The position numbers were made by a program, and so were the translations under genes. The notes under the pieces are model-generated. The model did not search any database, was not told where the DNA came from, and saw only the letters and a program-made list of their open reading frames with translations. From assembly GCF_014873945.1 (NCBI RefSeq), contig NZ_JADBEC010000002.1, positions 248,001 through 312,000 on the forward strand: a stretch of DNA of 64,000 nucleotides. Direction: 5' to 3'. Origin of the DNA: Rhizobium viscosum (GTDB taxonomy: Bacteria; Pseudomonadota; Alphaproteobacteria; Rhizobiales; Rhizobiaceae). Position 1 is the stretch's first letter, and each line of letters opens with the position of its first letter. Below, in pieces: positions 26,001 to 34,425 of this stretch.

Positions 26001-29000
26001 AACCGTCAGAGACATTCCCGACCTTCGAGGCAAGATTCTGGACGCTTTGGCCCGCGCTAATCATGCTCGAGGAGACACCGAGAGTAACGCCGGCAAAGAG
26101 ATTGGTGGCGACCTCGTCGAAGTTCGTGACGTCGTTACCCGAGAGAATATTGACGCCCTTGTCGCCAATGATCGTGACGGCTCCGCCGGCCGCTATCTGC
26201 CCTGCCTGATCGTTGAAAGTATTGCCGGCGGAAAGCGTGATGTTGCCTCCGGCGTCGATCGTCGAAACCGCATTGGTGTCGGCGCTCTGTGTCGTCTTGT
26301 CGGTGAAGCGACCTGCGCCGATGCCGATCGACGCGCCACTGCCGCCTGCCGAAACCTGCAGGCCGAAGCCGGAACGCTTGTCGTCCTTTGAGCTCGTATC
26401 GCTCTCGTGGCCCGGTAGGATATTGATATTGCCAGCCGCCGTGCCGGAAACGTTCCCATCGGTCGCCGAGATCGAGGAACCGATAACGTTCAGGTCGCCC
26501 TTGGTGGCATTGAGCTTGATGTCGCCATTGGCCGCGGAGAGTTGTGAGCCGACATTGTCGACCGAGCTGTTGCTCGTCGTCGCATCATGGCTGCCATAGA
26601 TGGAGATGAAGCCGCCGCCGGAACCGACGCCGATGCCGGACTTCTTCTTCTGCTTGTCGGTCTCATGCTCTTCCTGCGCCCCCATGACGGTGACCGTCGA
26701 GCCGGAGAGGGCAAGATCGCCGCCGGCACTGACGCTGGAGCCGGAGACGACGGCTTCGCCACCCGCCTGCAGCTTGACGTTGCCGGTCGCCGAGATGTCG
26801 GAGCCGACCGTAGTCTCGTCGTATCGGTGGTCGTGGGACTTGCTCGAAGACAGCAGGCCATGGGACGAGCTGTCACTGGTGAACTCGTCGGTATCCTTGC
26901 CCGAAGCGATGACGACGTTGCCGCCGGCGTTGATGGAGAGATCGGCCGCCTTGTTGATGTCGTCACCGGCACTGACCGTTGATGCCGAGACGGTGGTGTC
27001 GCCGCCGGAGGTGATCGTGACCCCCTTCCCGCCGCTGACCGACGATCCGACAGCCGTCTGCGTCTCGGCATGGCTGGTCGTCTTCTTGCCGCCGCCGAAG
27101 AGGCCACCCTTCTTCTTGTAGCTGTAATCGGTGGTGGTGGTCTCGACGGCTTCGGCGATCGTCACGTCGCCGGCGGCCTTGAGGCCGAGCGTTCCGTCGG
27201 CTGCAACCGTGCTGCCGATGACATTGAGGTTGCCGCCGGCCTCGGCGGCGATCGAACCGCCGGCGGTGATCTGCGAGCCGGTCACCGTCGTCTCGACCTT
27301 GGTTGTCGTGCTGCGCCGGTCGTGCTTCGTCCTGGTCGTTGTCTTCCCCGTCGCGGAGATGTTGATATCGCCGTTCGAATTCAGAGCGAGATTGCCGCCG
27401 ACGGCCACTTTCGAGCCGGCGACGAGAATGCCGTCATCCCCCTTGATCGACAGATTGCCGCCTGTAGAGACCGAGCCGTTGACGATCGAAACGTTGTCGG
27501 CGGTAAGGCTGGCATTGCCGCCCGCCTTGAAACTGCCGCCGGTGGCCGCGATCGACGAACCGGAGACGGCAAGATTGCCGTTCGATGCCACCATCCCGGA
27601 GGTGGCAAGCACGCCCGCATCGATGGTGACGTCCTTGCCTGCGATGACAGCGCCGGCCGAGGCAATCCGTTCCTTGTCGCCGGGTGCCAGATGCAGGACC
27701 GGGGCGAGCACGCTTTTGCCATCCACCACCTGCCATTCGTAGACGACGACGGATTGGGTAAGGCCGGCAATCTCTTCCGCCGTCAGCGGCTCGCCAAGCC
27801 CATGCTGATGCGTTCCGAGATAGTCGGCACCGTTGTCGAGCAGTTGCTTGATCTGGCTGACCGTATCATCGCCGGCAAAGCCGGAGCCGGTCACCTGCCT
27901 CAGCTGCTGCTCGACATATTGGTTTTCGAAATAGGCGTCGCCAAGGAACAGGATCTGGTGATCCGGCTGGTAGCCGATACGATCAAGGAAATAGCTGGAG
28001 CCGTAGAACTTCGACACGTCGAGGAAGGCCGCGCGGGTCTCGAACAGGAACGACTGGCCGGGGATGGTGCCGCCAAAGCCGCCGGACTGCGGGGCTGCAA
28101 CGCCGCCAAGCGTGAACAGAGCCCCGCCAGCCGTCATGCCGGCCAGCAATGCGGTGGGATCGCTGGAGAGTGCAGGTGCGGCAACCGCGACATGGTCAGC
28201 GATCGTTCCGGCAAGGGCGGTATTGTTGACGGCGGCAAAGCCACTGATGCCGATCGCGCCCCCTGACTTGATCGTCGCGGGAACACCGCCCATCGCCGTC
28301 ACACTCTCCACCGTGCTGCCGGGGAAGAGATCCTTCGACGGATCGCGTGTGCCAAACGGATTGAGCTCTCGCGTCGTGACCAGGTAGCCATCGCCGTTGC
28401 CGCCCGTTTCACCGGTGTGCCGCTCCATCCACTCCTGCGCGATGAACGCGGGATAGTACTCACAGCCTGCTGTTGCGTCACATCTCAGCGAAACTGTGCG
28501 CTGCAACTGCAGGCCAAGATTGGTCAGCGTGCCGGTGCCGGTGAGCGTCATGCCCGTGCCGGCCTCAATGGCGCTATAGGCGTTGGTGAGATCGACGGTA
28601 TTGATGGACAGGATCTTGCCGGCCTTGATCAGCGCAGTCGGACTTCCATAAGAGAGAACGCGGTCCTCGAGAACATCTCGGTAAACGTGGTGATTGGTGT
28701 CTTCCGTGATGTAGATTGTGCCGTTGTATTGGATACCGTTGCTTGGTGAGCAGGTTGGGCAGAGCCTTCCTTTGAGGCTGTCATAGGCGGCGACAGTCGT
28801 ACTGGAGATCAGCTGGCTTGTGACGGTGGGAGCGACGATCTTTTCGTTGCGCAGATTTGTGGTGGTGATCGTCATGTTCCGGTCTGCTGTGATCAGGCCG
28901 GACCGGTTGACGATGGCAGCGTTGCGCGCTCCGCCGGCGCTCCCGGCGATTGCAAGATCACGACCGGCGACAATTGCGCCCTGATCGTTGGCAAGCACGC

Positions 29001-30951
29001 CGCCGATGAACAAAGCCGCGTCATTGCCGGCATAGATTAGCCCGGTGGCGGTGTTGGTCAGGTTGCCGGAGACGTTGATGGTGAGATCGTTGCCCGCGGC
29101 AAGCTGTCCGGCATTGGTCAGTTGCGTCAGCGAGAGCGTCAGGTCATGGGCGGCCAACAGATTGGTGGCCGCCGTGGTGGTAAGGCTGCCTGCGGCAATG
29201 GCGATATCGCCGGAGCTGTGGGTGCTGGCGGCACTGCTGGAAGTCACCGTATTGAGCCGCGTTCCCGTCAGATCGGCCGTCCCGGAGGCCACAAGATCAA
29301 TACCGCCGAACGTCAGTTGACTGCCGGTGAGATTGGCGCTTCCGGTATTGACATGCAGCGTGCCCGAAGTCGCAATCCCGCTCCGGTTGCCGGAAAGATC
29401 GACATGTCGCTCACTGATCGTGATGTCGCCGCCAGCGGCCGTGCGTTTGTCCAGGCTGATCACGCCTGCAAGCGACGACAGCAATATGGCCTCGTTTGCC
29501 TCAAGGCTGCCGTAGCGGATATCGCCGCCGGTCGAGACCTGCAGATTGCCGCCGGCAAGGACGCCGCCCGAGAGGCCAAGGTCGAGACCGGCAAGCAGAG
29601 CCACATCGCCCTGCGAAAGCAACGTGCCAGCTGTGATCGCGCCGGAAGCGGCCGTCACCGACAGGGCCGCGTCGGATTGCGCCGTACCGGTGATGCCGAT
29701 GCTTCCAGCCGCTGACGACAGCGACATCGGCCCCGCCGTGGCTGCCTCACTCAGGGTAAGGTTGCCATCCGCCAGGACGCTGAGGGCACCATTGCCGGAA
29801 AGCGCGCCGCTGACGTCGACCAAACCTGTTCCGCCATCGATGAGAATATCCTCTTCGGCCCCAACCGACGCTAGGCTGACGTCCTTGCCGGCCTTGACTG
29901 ACACGGCCTTCTTCGAGGTCAGCCGTCCCGCCGTCACGCTCCGCTTGGAGGCGATGGTGACGCCTCGGTTGCCCGACGCATTGCCGATCGAGATCTTGCC
30001 GTCCGATGACAGAGACAGTTCTCCGACATTGGCCGCCATATCGGCGCGCATGCGAACGCCGGCGCCCTTTTCCGTGACGACCATCTTGATGCGGCCGGCC
30101 TGCATGGCGCCGAGTGCCGAGCCGTCGATTGCATATTCGGGTGTTCCCGATGTCGCGTCGAGGGCTGTTGCTTCGCCGGTGGCGTAGTCGAACTTGCTTT
30201 GGCCCGCCGTCAGGCGCAGGTCCTTGCCATAGACCGGACCATCGATCTTTACGGTGCGGGATATGACGTCGAAGATGTCGACCGCACCGTCGCCGGTCGC
30301 GAAGTTCGCGCCCTTCGGGCCGAAGGTAACGTTCCCATCCCGGACCGTGAAGCCGTTCAGCCGTCCATCGGCGCCAATATCAGGGTTGCCTGTCGTTAGC
30401 GTGGCGCGTGGCGTATTGATGAAGCCGCAGCCGTCGCAAGTAATGCCGTTCGGATTGGCAATGATGACATCGGCGCGCCCGCCGAACACTTCGACCGGCC
30501 CTTCCAGTGCGCTTCGCCTGCCGCTGGTGACTTCATTCAGGATGACCGAAGCCGGGCCGCTGTTGCGCAGGTTCGAATTGCCCGGCGTGACACCGCCGAG
30601 CTTGGACGTGCCGATCTCGGCATTGTAATTGTTCAATATCAGACCGGGCGTTCCGACATTGAAGTCGCCGTATTTATTGTGGGAGAGACCGGCACTATTC
30701 GGCGTCGCGATATCGATCAACGGAATGCCGTTCGGCGCCGCCCCGATGTCGGGCCGGTTTGCGGCCGGTGCTCCCGCATCCGGCGTCACCTGCTGGGCTT
30801 GCAGCAAGGCCGGTTGAAACAAGAGAAGGCCGCTGAGAAAGGTCGCGAGTGCCTTGCGCGCCAGACCGGAAGACGCATGCGGCTCTTTGCGCTCTGCGGA
30901 TCCGACAGGGACTCCGCACCAAACGGAAGAAAGCAACCGGAACTTGCTCAT
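23092..30951 (-). CDS. cdiA: CdiA-like two-partner secretion effector with C-terminal RNase A-like toxin
   Basis: About 2,619 aa from the ATG at 30951 (MSKFRLLSS; AGAGG upstream); an ATG at 31011 would add 20 residues. A long signal peptide ends near LLQAQQ. The TPS secretion domain (about 60-310) contains IIANPNGITCDGCGFINTPR. A long FHA/haemagglutinin beta-helix follows, with many GG.....AGGNL-type repeats. From about 2130 a helical pretoxin region starts; I see no VENN or ELYN motif. The last 117 residues (nt 23095-23445) begin GGHTIAQHIGKTDADLLARL and end YTILTSFPDL. This matches the bacterial CdiA-CT RNase A domain; His2510, Arg2521 and Thr2614 correspond to catalytic residues described for the Yersinia kristensenii toxin, while the fourth (Tyr) is Phe2616 here. 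It is exported by the divergent CdiB and should degrade RNA in contacted neighbours lacking immunity. Confidence 0.88.
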   Translation of the reverse strand: MSKFRLLSSVWCGVPVGSAERKEPHASSGLARKALATFLSGLLLFQPALLQAQQVTPDAGAPAANRPDIGAAPNGIPLIDIATPNSAGLSHNKYGDFNVGTPGLILNNYNAEIGTSKLGGVTPGNSNLRNSGPASVILNEVTSGRRSALEGPVEVFGGRADVIIANPNGITCDGCGFINTPRATLTTGNPDIGADGRLNGFTVRDGNVTFGPKGANFATGDGAVDIFDVISRTVKIDGPVYGKDLRLTAGQSKFDYATGEATALDATSGTPEYAIDGSALGAMQAGRIKMVVTEKGAGVRMRADMAANVGELSLSSDGKISIGNASGNRGVTIASKRSVTAGRLTSKKAVSVKAGKDVSLASVGAEEDILIDGGTGLVDVSGALSGNGALSVLADGNLTLSEAATAGPMSLSSAAGSIGITGTAQSDAALSVTAASGAITAGTLLSQGDVALLAGLDLGLSGGVLAGGNLQVSTGGDIRYGSLEANEAILLSSLAGVISLDKRTAAGGDITISERHVDLSGNRSGIATSGTLHVNTGSANLTGSQLTFGGIDLVASGTADLTGTRLNTVTSSSAASTHSSGDIAIAAGSLTTTAATNLLAAHDLTLSLTQLTNAGQLAAGNDLTINVSGNLTNTATGLIYAGNDAALFIGGVLANDQGAIVAGRDLAIAGSAGGARNAAIVNRSGLITADRNMTITTTNLRNEKIVAPTVTSQLISSTTVAAYDSLKGRLCPTCSPSNGIQYNGTIYITEDTNHHVYRDVLEDRVLSYGSPTALIKAGKILSINTVDLTNAYSAIEAGTGMTLTGTGTLTNLGLQLQRTVSLRCDATAGCEYYPAFIAQEWMERHTGETGGNGDGYLVTTRELNPFGTRDPSKDLFPGSTVESVTAMGGVPATIKSGGAIGISGFAAVNNTALAGTIADHVAVAAPALSSDPTALLAGMTAGGALFTLGGVAAPQSGGFGGTIPGQSFLFETRAAFLDVSKFYGSSYFLDRIGYQPDHQILFLGDAYFENQYVEQQLRQVTGSGFAGDDTVSQIKQLLDNGADYLGTHQHGLGEPLTAEEIAGLTQSVVVYEWQVVDGKSVLAPVLHLAPGDKERIASAGAVIAGKDVTIDAGVLATSGMVASNGNLAVSGSSIAATGGSFKAGGNASLTADNVSIVNGSVSTGGNLSIKGDDGILVAGSKVAVGGNLALNSNGDINISATGKTTTRTKHDRRSTTTKVETTVTGSQITAGGSIAAEAGGNLNVIGSTVAADGTLGLKAAGDVTIAEAVETTTTDYSYKKKGGLFGGGKKTTSHAETQTAVGSSVSGGKGVTITSGGDTTVSASTVSAGDDINKAADLSINAGGNVVIASGKDTDEFTSDSSSHGLLSSSKSHDHRYDETTVGSDISATGNVKLQAGGEAVVSGSSVSAGGDLALSGSTVTVMGAQEEHETDKQKKKSGIGVGSGGGFISIYGSHDATTSNSSVDNVGSQLSAANGDIKLNATKGDLNVIGSSISATDGNVSGTAAGNINILPGHESDTSSKDDKRSGFGLQVSAGGSGASIGIGAGRFTDKTTQSADTNAVSTIDAGGNITLSAGNTFNDQAGQIAAGGAVTIIGDKGVNILSGNDVTNFDEVATNLFAGVTLGVSSSMISAGQSVQNLASKVGNVSDGYSAANAVFAGMQAYDALSGLKDGLAAGNLASISLTAGFTYSKTETELSSSTPVLPTISGNSVSIIATNGDFTGRGLQIAATADDEYADDPMNGNVLISANTIDMAGAQATSEASSRSKSAGASIGVSVGVGLGGATGITPTGSVSAGQSKSSSASTTQVMSIVSASNNITFNSKGDTKLENTVFSADTIDGKVGGNLDIMSTPSTGASASSSTSLGFSFTGPTIGRSDGSPLLTGENAGKALGGITLGGIQPGFGSGKGSTNWIDTPSGLYSDGATNVYVGGNTNLAAAGIVSSSGQVDLNTGTLTYSDFEGSKEYKNVEVEANIDLYGGKDANGKSQNNSSAQGKYQLDDVRQSVKSTVNGDITIRDKDQQAALESSGATKSADEINKDPGQQSVITKDKHIDLEPYVSVQSLEGVVTVIEKAATYIDRLVENGSLDKSSATEAKAIIARLMEVDPDTLKVCTGGDQGSIWDWIVTPAYAGSGCVIRFKGQFGSTNLTEAEYNAIRDSIVHAAEGEIKHSLSIIQSLDALVANGGSLSSTQAQVLARAQSNLQQQMAQYVLCSDSIDDLRNSGIVPNTAEFNAYFKTAEAYRVGGDALGDQILALQKSTQDQLAALRKSNPSQYQGLMYLAYGGSSSTLDAAFLLKGLSQQTGMSPQQHAQIIQQAAASFAQVLFSSDITAINGVGGGNLGSIRAAMALATQNLSVQDRVTLLTTLNTYANLHADAIGDSVGRARIGTAFLIAAGSLVAATPEIAACFANTLCRIEAVNAILDTGFGEAIGGSSFSVTVASAGGAVIVREGDQIVSIIDDVTHTVLRQGDAGFVDAVKAATRTADGIVDVTGHSLIAFENFGGHTIAQHIGKTDADLLARLASNPNLKNASSFPDIETASAAIANTVADAANQAKISSWMAGGGQGTLEISSPSSSIVGAVVQRGATQSVSTDVTTVVLTKDPLSKKGYTILTSFPDL

Positions 30952-31011
30952 GCTGTCACAACCTCTGCCAAACCAACCCGGTTGCAATGCAACAAACGGG
31001 AAATCAGGCAA

Positions 31012-31425
31012 TGCGACAACTTAACGGTGAGAGTCAACGTGCACGATAAAACTGTTCAATCTTAAGATGATGATTTCCTTAATATGACTTCGACGATTTC
31101 AGGCAATACCTACGGGCGTTTGTTTTCTAAAGTTAAAGAGATCTAGATAAATCAATTCGTTAGTTGCAATGATGGTGCCAAACTTGCCGTAGAACCCAGC
31201 GATAGGAGGCGTGAGCAACCTTCTGTTGAGATAGCGTTAAGTTTGGCGAAAGATTCAATCTCTACGAGGGTTATCATGGGCTGGAAAATGCTCGCTTGGC
31301 GAGCGCTTCCGGCATTTGCGAAAATAAGACGGTGAGGCATGGAATTGCGTTATTGCGTGAAAGAGACGGTCTCCCTGAAGGGCCCGACTGAATTTCAAAA
31401 ACCGTCACGGAAGTAGAAGCGCATC
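31012..31425. promoter_or_regulatory. divergent intergenic region between cdiA and cdiB
   Basis: A 414-bp A+T-richer gap that must hold the promoters for both the effector and its transporter. I saw no clear operator palindrome and no convincing gene in it. Confidence 0.5.
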
Positions 31426-33162
31426 ATGCGAAGCATTCTCCCGACGTCGTGGCTCGCGGTTTTCGCCATAGCAAGCTTTGCGGCAGCCAAAGGCTTTGCG
31501 CAATCAGCCGAACCACCGAGATCGCCGGCAGACGAGTTCATGCGCCGGCAGACCGACCTGAAACGTGCACAGCGGCTCAATGCCCTCCAGGCTGCCACGC
31601 CTGAGGATTCCCGGGCAGAAGCACCGCCGCAGGTCGATAAGAGCGAGGGACCGTGCTTCGGCGTTACGCATGTCGAGGCGCAAGGCGTTACACTGCTGCC
31701 GCAGGCAGCACTCGCGCCAGTTCTCGAACGCTATAAAAACAGCTGCATAGGCCTTGCCGACATCAACGCCCTGCTGAAGGGCTTGACCTTTCTCTATGTG
31801 GACAAGGGCTACATCACCTCACGCTTCTATGTTCCGGAGCAAGACATCGCCGCAACGAAGACATTGCGTCTTGTCGCAGCGGAAGGATCGCTTTCGGATA
31901 TCTACCTGAATGGCAAGCCGGTCACCGCCGGTGGCGAGCTGGCAACAGCTTTTCCGGGAATGCGAGGCGGGCCGGTCAATATTCGGGACATCGAACAAGG
32001 CCTTGACCAGATCAACCGGCTCTCCTCCAATAGCGCAAAGACGGCGATGTTGCCGGGCGCACATCCGGGCGAGTCAATCCTCAACGTCGAGAACAAGCCG
32101 GACAGGCCGTGGCATCTCTCGGCCGCAAACAACAATCTCGGTCAGGCTTCGACGGGCTACTCGCAAACGTCGCTCTCGCTCGGCATGGACAATCTGTTCG
32201 ATCTGAACGACCTCCTCTCGCTTTCCTATCAGCACACCGGACCGGACTATCCCTGGCCGAATGACGGGGTGGGCCGAAGCAATAGCATTTCCGGCTCGTT
32301 CAGCGTGCCTTACGGCTATTGGACGCTGAGCCTAAACGGCTCCTGGTATCGCTACAGCAGCACGATTCCCGGCAACTTCACCGATATCGAAACTTCGGGC
32401 GATTCAGGCCAGTTCGGTTTCAGCCTTGATCGCGTGTTGCTGCGCGATAAGGACTCCATCACGACGCTGAATACCGCTCTCAACTACAAACAGACCGACA
32501 ATTTCCTGATGGGCAACCGCATCGAGGTCGGCAGCCGCCAATATAGCGTCGGCAGTCTCGGCATCTCCCATTCGCGCCGGATGCTCGGCGGGGTCTGGGT
32601 GTTCGATCTCGGCTACAGCCAAGGGCTTGATATCTTCGACGCGGTCCAGCGTGGCGAGCCGGCAGCTGCTGATGCCGAGCCGGAATTCTCAAAATTCTCC
32701 GCTACGCTCAATGTCACTACACCCTTCGAAATCTCCGGCCAGCACTTGCAGTATGCCACCGTTATCAACGGGCAATATTCGCCGGACAATCTGTTCGGGG
32801 CCGAGCAAATCTCTCTTGGCGGCTACAGCAACATACGCGGCACCCGCGACAGCGTGCTGTTTGGCAATAATGGCCTCTTCACCCGCAACGAGATCGTCTG
32901 GCGCACGCAGCCATGGGCAAGCAGTGCGCTTCTCGTCAACAGACTGGGCGAATTGCGGCCCTATGCCGGAATCGATTACGGCCACGTTTTCGGGCAGGAG
33001 CGCTTCGGCATCGAAAGCGGCGACATCGCCAGCTGGACAGTCGGAAGCCGTCTGGCAGGCGGGACGATCAATGCCGATCTCGGCTATTCTCACATCTTCA
33101 AGAGCCCGGCGGATACCAGCATGAGAAATTTATTCTTCGTGAGCGCTGCGCTGGCATTCTGA
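31426..33162 (+). CDS. cdiB: CdiB/FhaC/ShlB-family TpsB outer-membrane transporter
   Basis: 578 aa with a signal peptide (cleavage near KGFAQSAEP). A POTRA-type domain (about 75-150, CFGVTHVEAQGVTLLP and LKGLTFLYVDKGYITSRFYV) precedes a 16-strand barrel with GGYSNIRGTRDSVLFGNNG, the conserved L6 (RG) loop, and a final aromatic strand ending LFFVSAALAF. It secretes the CdiA effector across the outer membrane. Unlike the usual cdiBAI or cdiAIB operons, it is transcribed away from cdiA. An IS30 relic begins within about 15 bp of its stop. Confidence 0.93.
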   Translation: MRSILPTSWLAVFAIASFAAAKGFAQSAEPPRSPADEFMRRQTDLKRAQRLNALQAATPEDSRAEAPPQVDKSEGPCFGVTHVEAQGVTLLPQAALAPVLERYKNSCIGLADINALLKGLTFLYVDKGYITSRFYVPEQDIAATKTLRLVAAEGSLSDIYLNGKPVTAGGELATAFPGMRGGPVNIRDIEQGLDQINRLSSNSAKTAMLPGAHPGESILNVENKPDRPWHLSAANNNLGQASTGYSQTSLSLGMDNLFDLNDLLSLSYQHTGPDYPWPNDGVGRSNSISGSFSVPYGYWTLSLNGSWYRYSSTIPGNFTDIETSGDSGQFGFSLDRVLLRDKDSITTLNTALNYKQTDNFLMGNRIEVGSRQYSVGSLGISHSRRMLGGVWVFDLGYSQGLDIFDAVQRGEPAAADAEPEFSKFSATLNVTTPFEISGQHLQYATVINGQYSPDNLFGAEQISLGGYSNIRGTRDSVLFGNNGLFTRNEIVWRTQPWASSALLVNRLGELRPYAGIDYGHVFGQERFGIESGDIASWTVGSRLAGGTINADLGYSHIFKSPADTSMRNLFFVSAALAF

Positions 33163-33166
33163 CATG

Positions 33167-33283
33167 GTGTCACGGCGCGATCTGATCCAGCTCGCCGAAT
33201 ATCTCAATGACCGGCCGCGAAAATGCCTCCGCTGCAAAACCCCGGCCGAGGTGTTCATGGCATATTTGCGCGAGGGAGCCTGA
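33167..33283 (+). pseudogene. second IS30-family transposase C-terminal relic
   Basis: The frame encodes RRDLIQLAEYLNDRPRKCLR and CKTPAEVFMAYLREGA before the TGA at 33281-33283. It is the same part of the transposase as the relic at 657-824, in the same orientation, and is followed by the same TGATCCCCTACCCT (33281-33294). The upstream part of the gene is gone; its left junction is the cdiB stop codon region. The rest of the gap to 33428 shows nothing else. Confidence 0.7.
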
Positions 33284-33428
33284 TCCCCTACCCTTGCAAA
33301 CCGGCTATGACGCATTGCGGCCAGTTTCACCAAGCGTCATCAGGAAACACGCAGTTTCGTAGCGCCTGAGTTCGCCTTAAGGCGCGGAGAAATACCCAGG
33401 ACTGCAACGTCACCACTATGGGCTTCAA

Positions 33429-34034
33429 ATGAACGAGCATATGAAGGCTGTTGAACTCAAAAAGGCCTTTCGCCTGATCAATTACGGGCCAACGATCCTG
33501 GTGTCGGCCCGCCACGACGGCATCGACAATGTCATGGCTGCTGCATGGTGCTGCGCGCTCGATATCGATCCGCCGAAGCTGACCGTCGTCGTCGATAAGA
33601 TGGCCCAAACGCGCGCGATGCTCGAGGCAAGCGGACGTTTCGTCATACAGGTGCCAACGATTGCTCAGCTCTCGCTGACCCACGAAGTCGGGAACCGCAG
33701 CCTGTATGAAGAGCCGGACAAGCTAGAGAAGTCAGGGGTCTCGATTTTTGATGTGCCGGGACAGGACGTGCCCTTCGTGGAAGGCTGCTCGGCCTGGCTC
33801 TCGTGCAAACTGATCAATGAGCCTCATATACAGGACGCCTACGACCTGTTCATCGGTGAGGTAACGGCGGCATGGGCAGACGATCGAGCGTTTCGCGACG
33901 GACACTGGCACTTTGAAACGGCCGGCCCCGAATGGCGCAGTCTGCATCACGTCGCGGGCGGCCATTTCTACGCAATTGGCGAAGCGCTTTCAGTTGAACC
34001 CGAACCTGCCGAGCGCGTGGGGTCCCCGCTCTGA
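33429..34034 (+). CDS. flavin reductase-like domain protein
   Basis: 201 aa single-domain protein of the FMN-binding split-barrel flavin reductase family: AFRLINYGPTILVSARHDGI, NVMAAAWCCALDIDPPKLTV and the C-terminal HHVAGGHFYAIGE. It probably binds FMN and reduces it or a small substrate using NAD(P)H. It stands alone between the IS relic and a permease remnant; partner unknown. No ribosome binding site is obvious upstream of the chosen ATG; an internal Met five codons on is possible. Confidence 0.8.
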   Translation: MNEHMKAVELKKAFRLINYGPTILVSARHDGIDNVMAAAWCCALDIDPPKLTVVVDKMAQTRAMLEASGRFVIQVPTIAQLSLTHEVGNRSLYEEPDKLEKSGVSIFDVPGQDVPFVEGCSAWLSCKLINEPHIQDAYDLFIGEVTAAWADDRAFRDGHWHFETAGPEWRSLHHVAGGHFYAIGEALSVEPEPAERVGSPL

Positions 34035-34047
34035 GCGGAAGGCCAAT

Positions 34048-34215
34048 TTAGCCCTTAGTCGCCCTGCCGACGACAAGGTTCTGGAAAAAGAGGAACAGGA
34101 GTGCGATCGGCACCGTCATCGCCATGGAGGCGGCCATGACCGCTCCCCAATCGGTGTTGAACTCGACCCGATCGCGATATTTGCCGTCAAGGAGCTCGAA
34201 GACCGGAACGCCGAG
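34048..34215 (-). pseudogene. C-terminal remnant of a MalG-type ABC permease
   Basis: The last about 53 codons read FELLDGKYRDRVEFNTDWGA then VMAASMAMTVPIALLFLFFQ and NLVVGRATKG, the typical ending of CUT1 MalG-type permeases (DWG-AMAAS..MT.P....F...Q). The sequence before it is unrelated low-quality coding, so the gene is truncated. It points to an earlier transporter operon at this site that was deleted or replaced. Confidence 0.75.
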
Positions 34216-34340
34216 CGTTTTTACCGTTGATGTCGACAAGGGCCGCCTCGATCGCGCCGAGGGCGGTGCGGAAGACCGCACCCGTGGGCACAGCCAATTG
34301 TTATTTGACATCCCGATTTTTTGATTCCTATAGTTGGTCT

Positions 34341-34370
34341 ATTATGAACTAGATCTTGTTCATATAAGAA
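34341..34370. promoter_or_regulatory. operator-like element, copy A (candidate IclR-family site)
   Basis: ATGAAC and GTTCAT arms flank an 8-bp spacer, followed by TATAAGAA. Nineteen or more of 30 bases align without gaps to 39661-39690, in front of the IclR-type gene. It sits about 55 bp before the start of the permease operon. Confidence 0.6.
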
Positions 34371-34425
34371 ACAGGCGCGCAGCGAACTGGAGGAGCAGAT
34401 CGCTGACGACCTGAGGAGGAGGCTC

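Noticed and set aside
27070..28266. 398-codon open frame antisense to cdiA
   Set aside because: Repetitive high-G+C coding on the other strand creates long antisense frames; it has no family motifs and cdiA is clearly the real gene.
25000..30500. repetitive pattern suggestive of a CRISPR or satellite array
   Set aside because: The repeats are imperfect and keep codon phase; they are the beta-helix repeats of the CdiA protein.
824..33294. composite transposon bounded by the two IS30 relics
   Set aside because: Neither end is a complete element, no target duplication was seen, and much of the interval is ordinary catabolic DNA.
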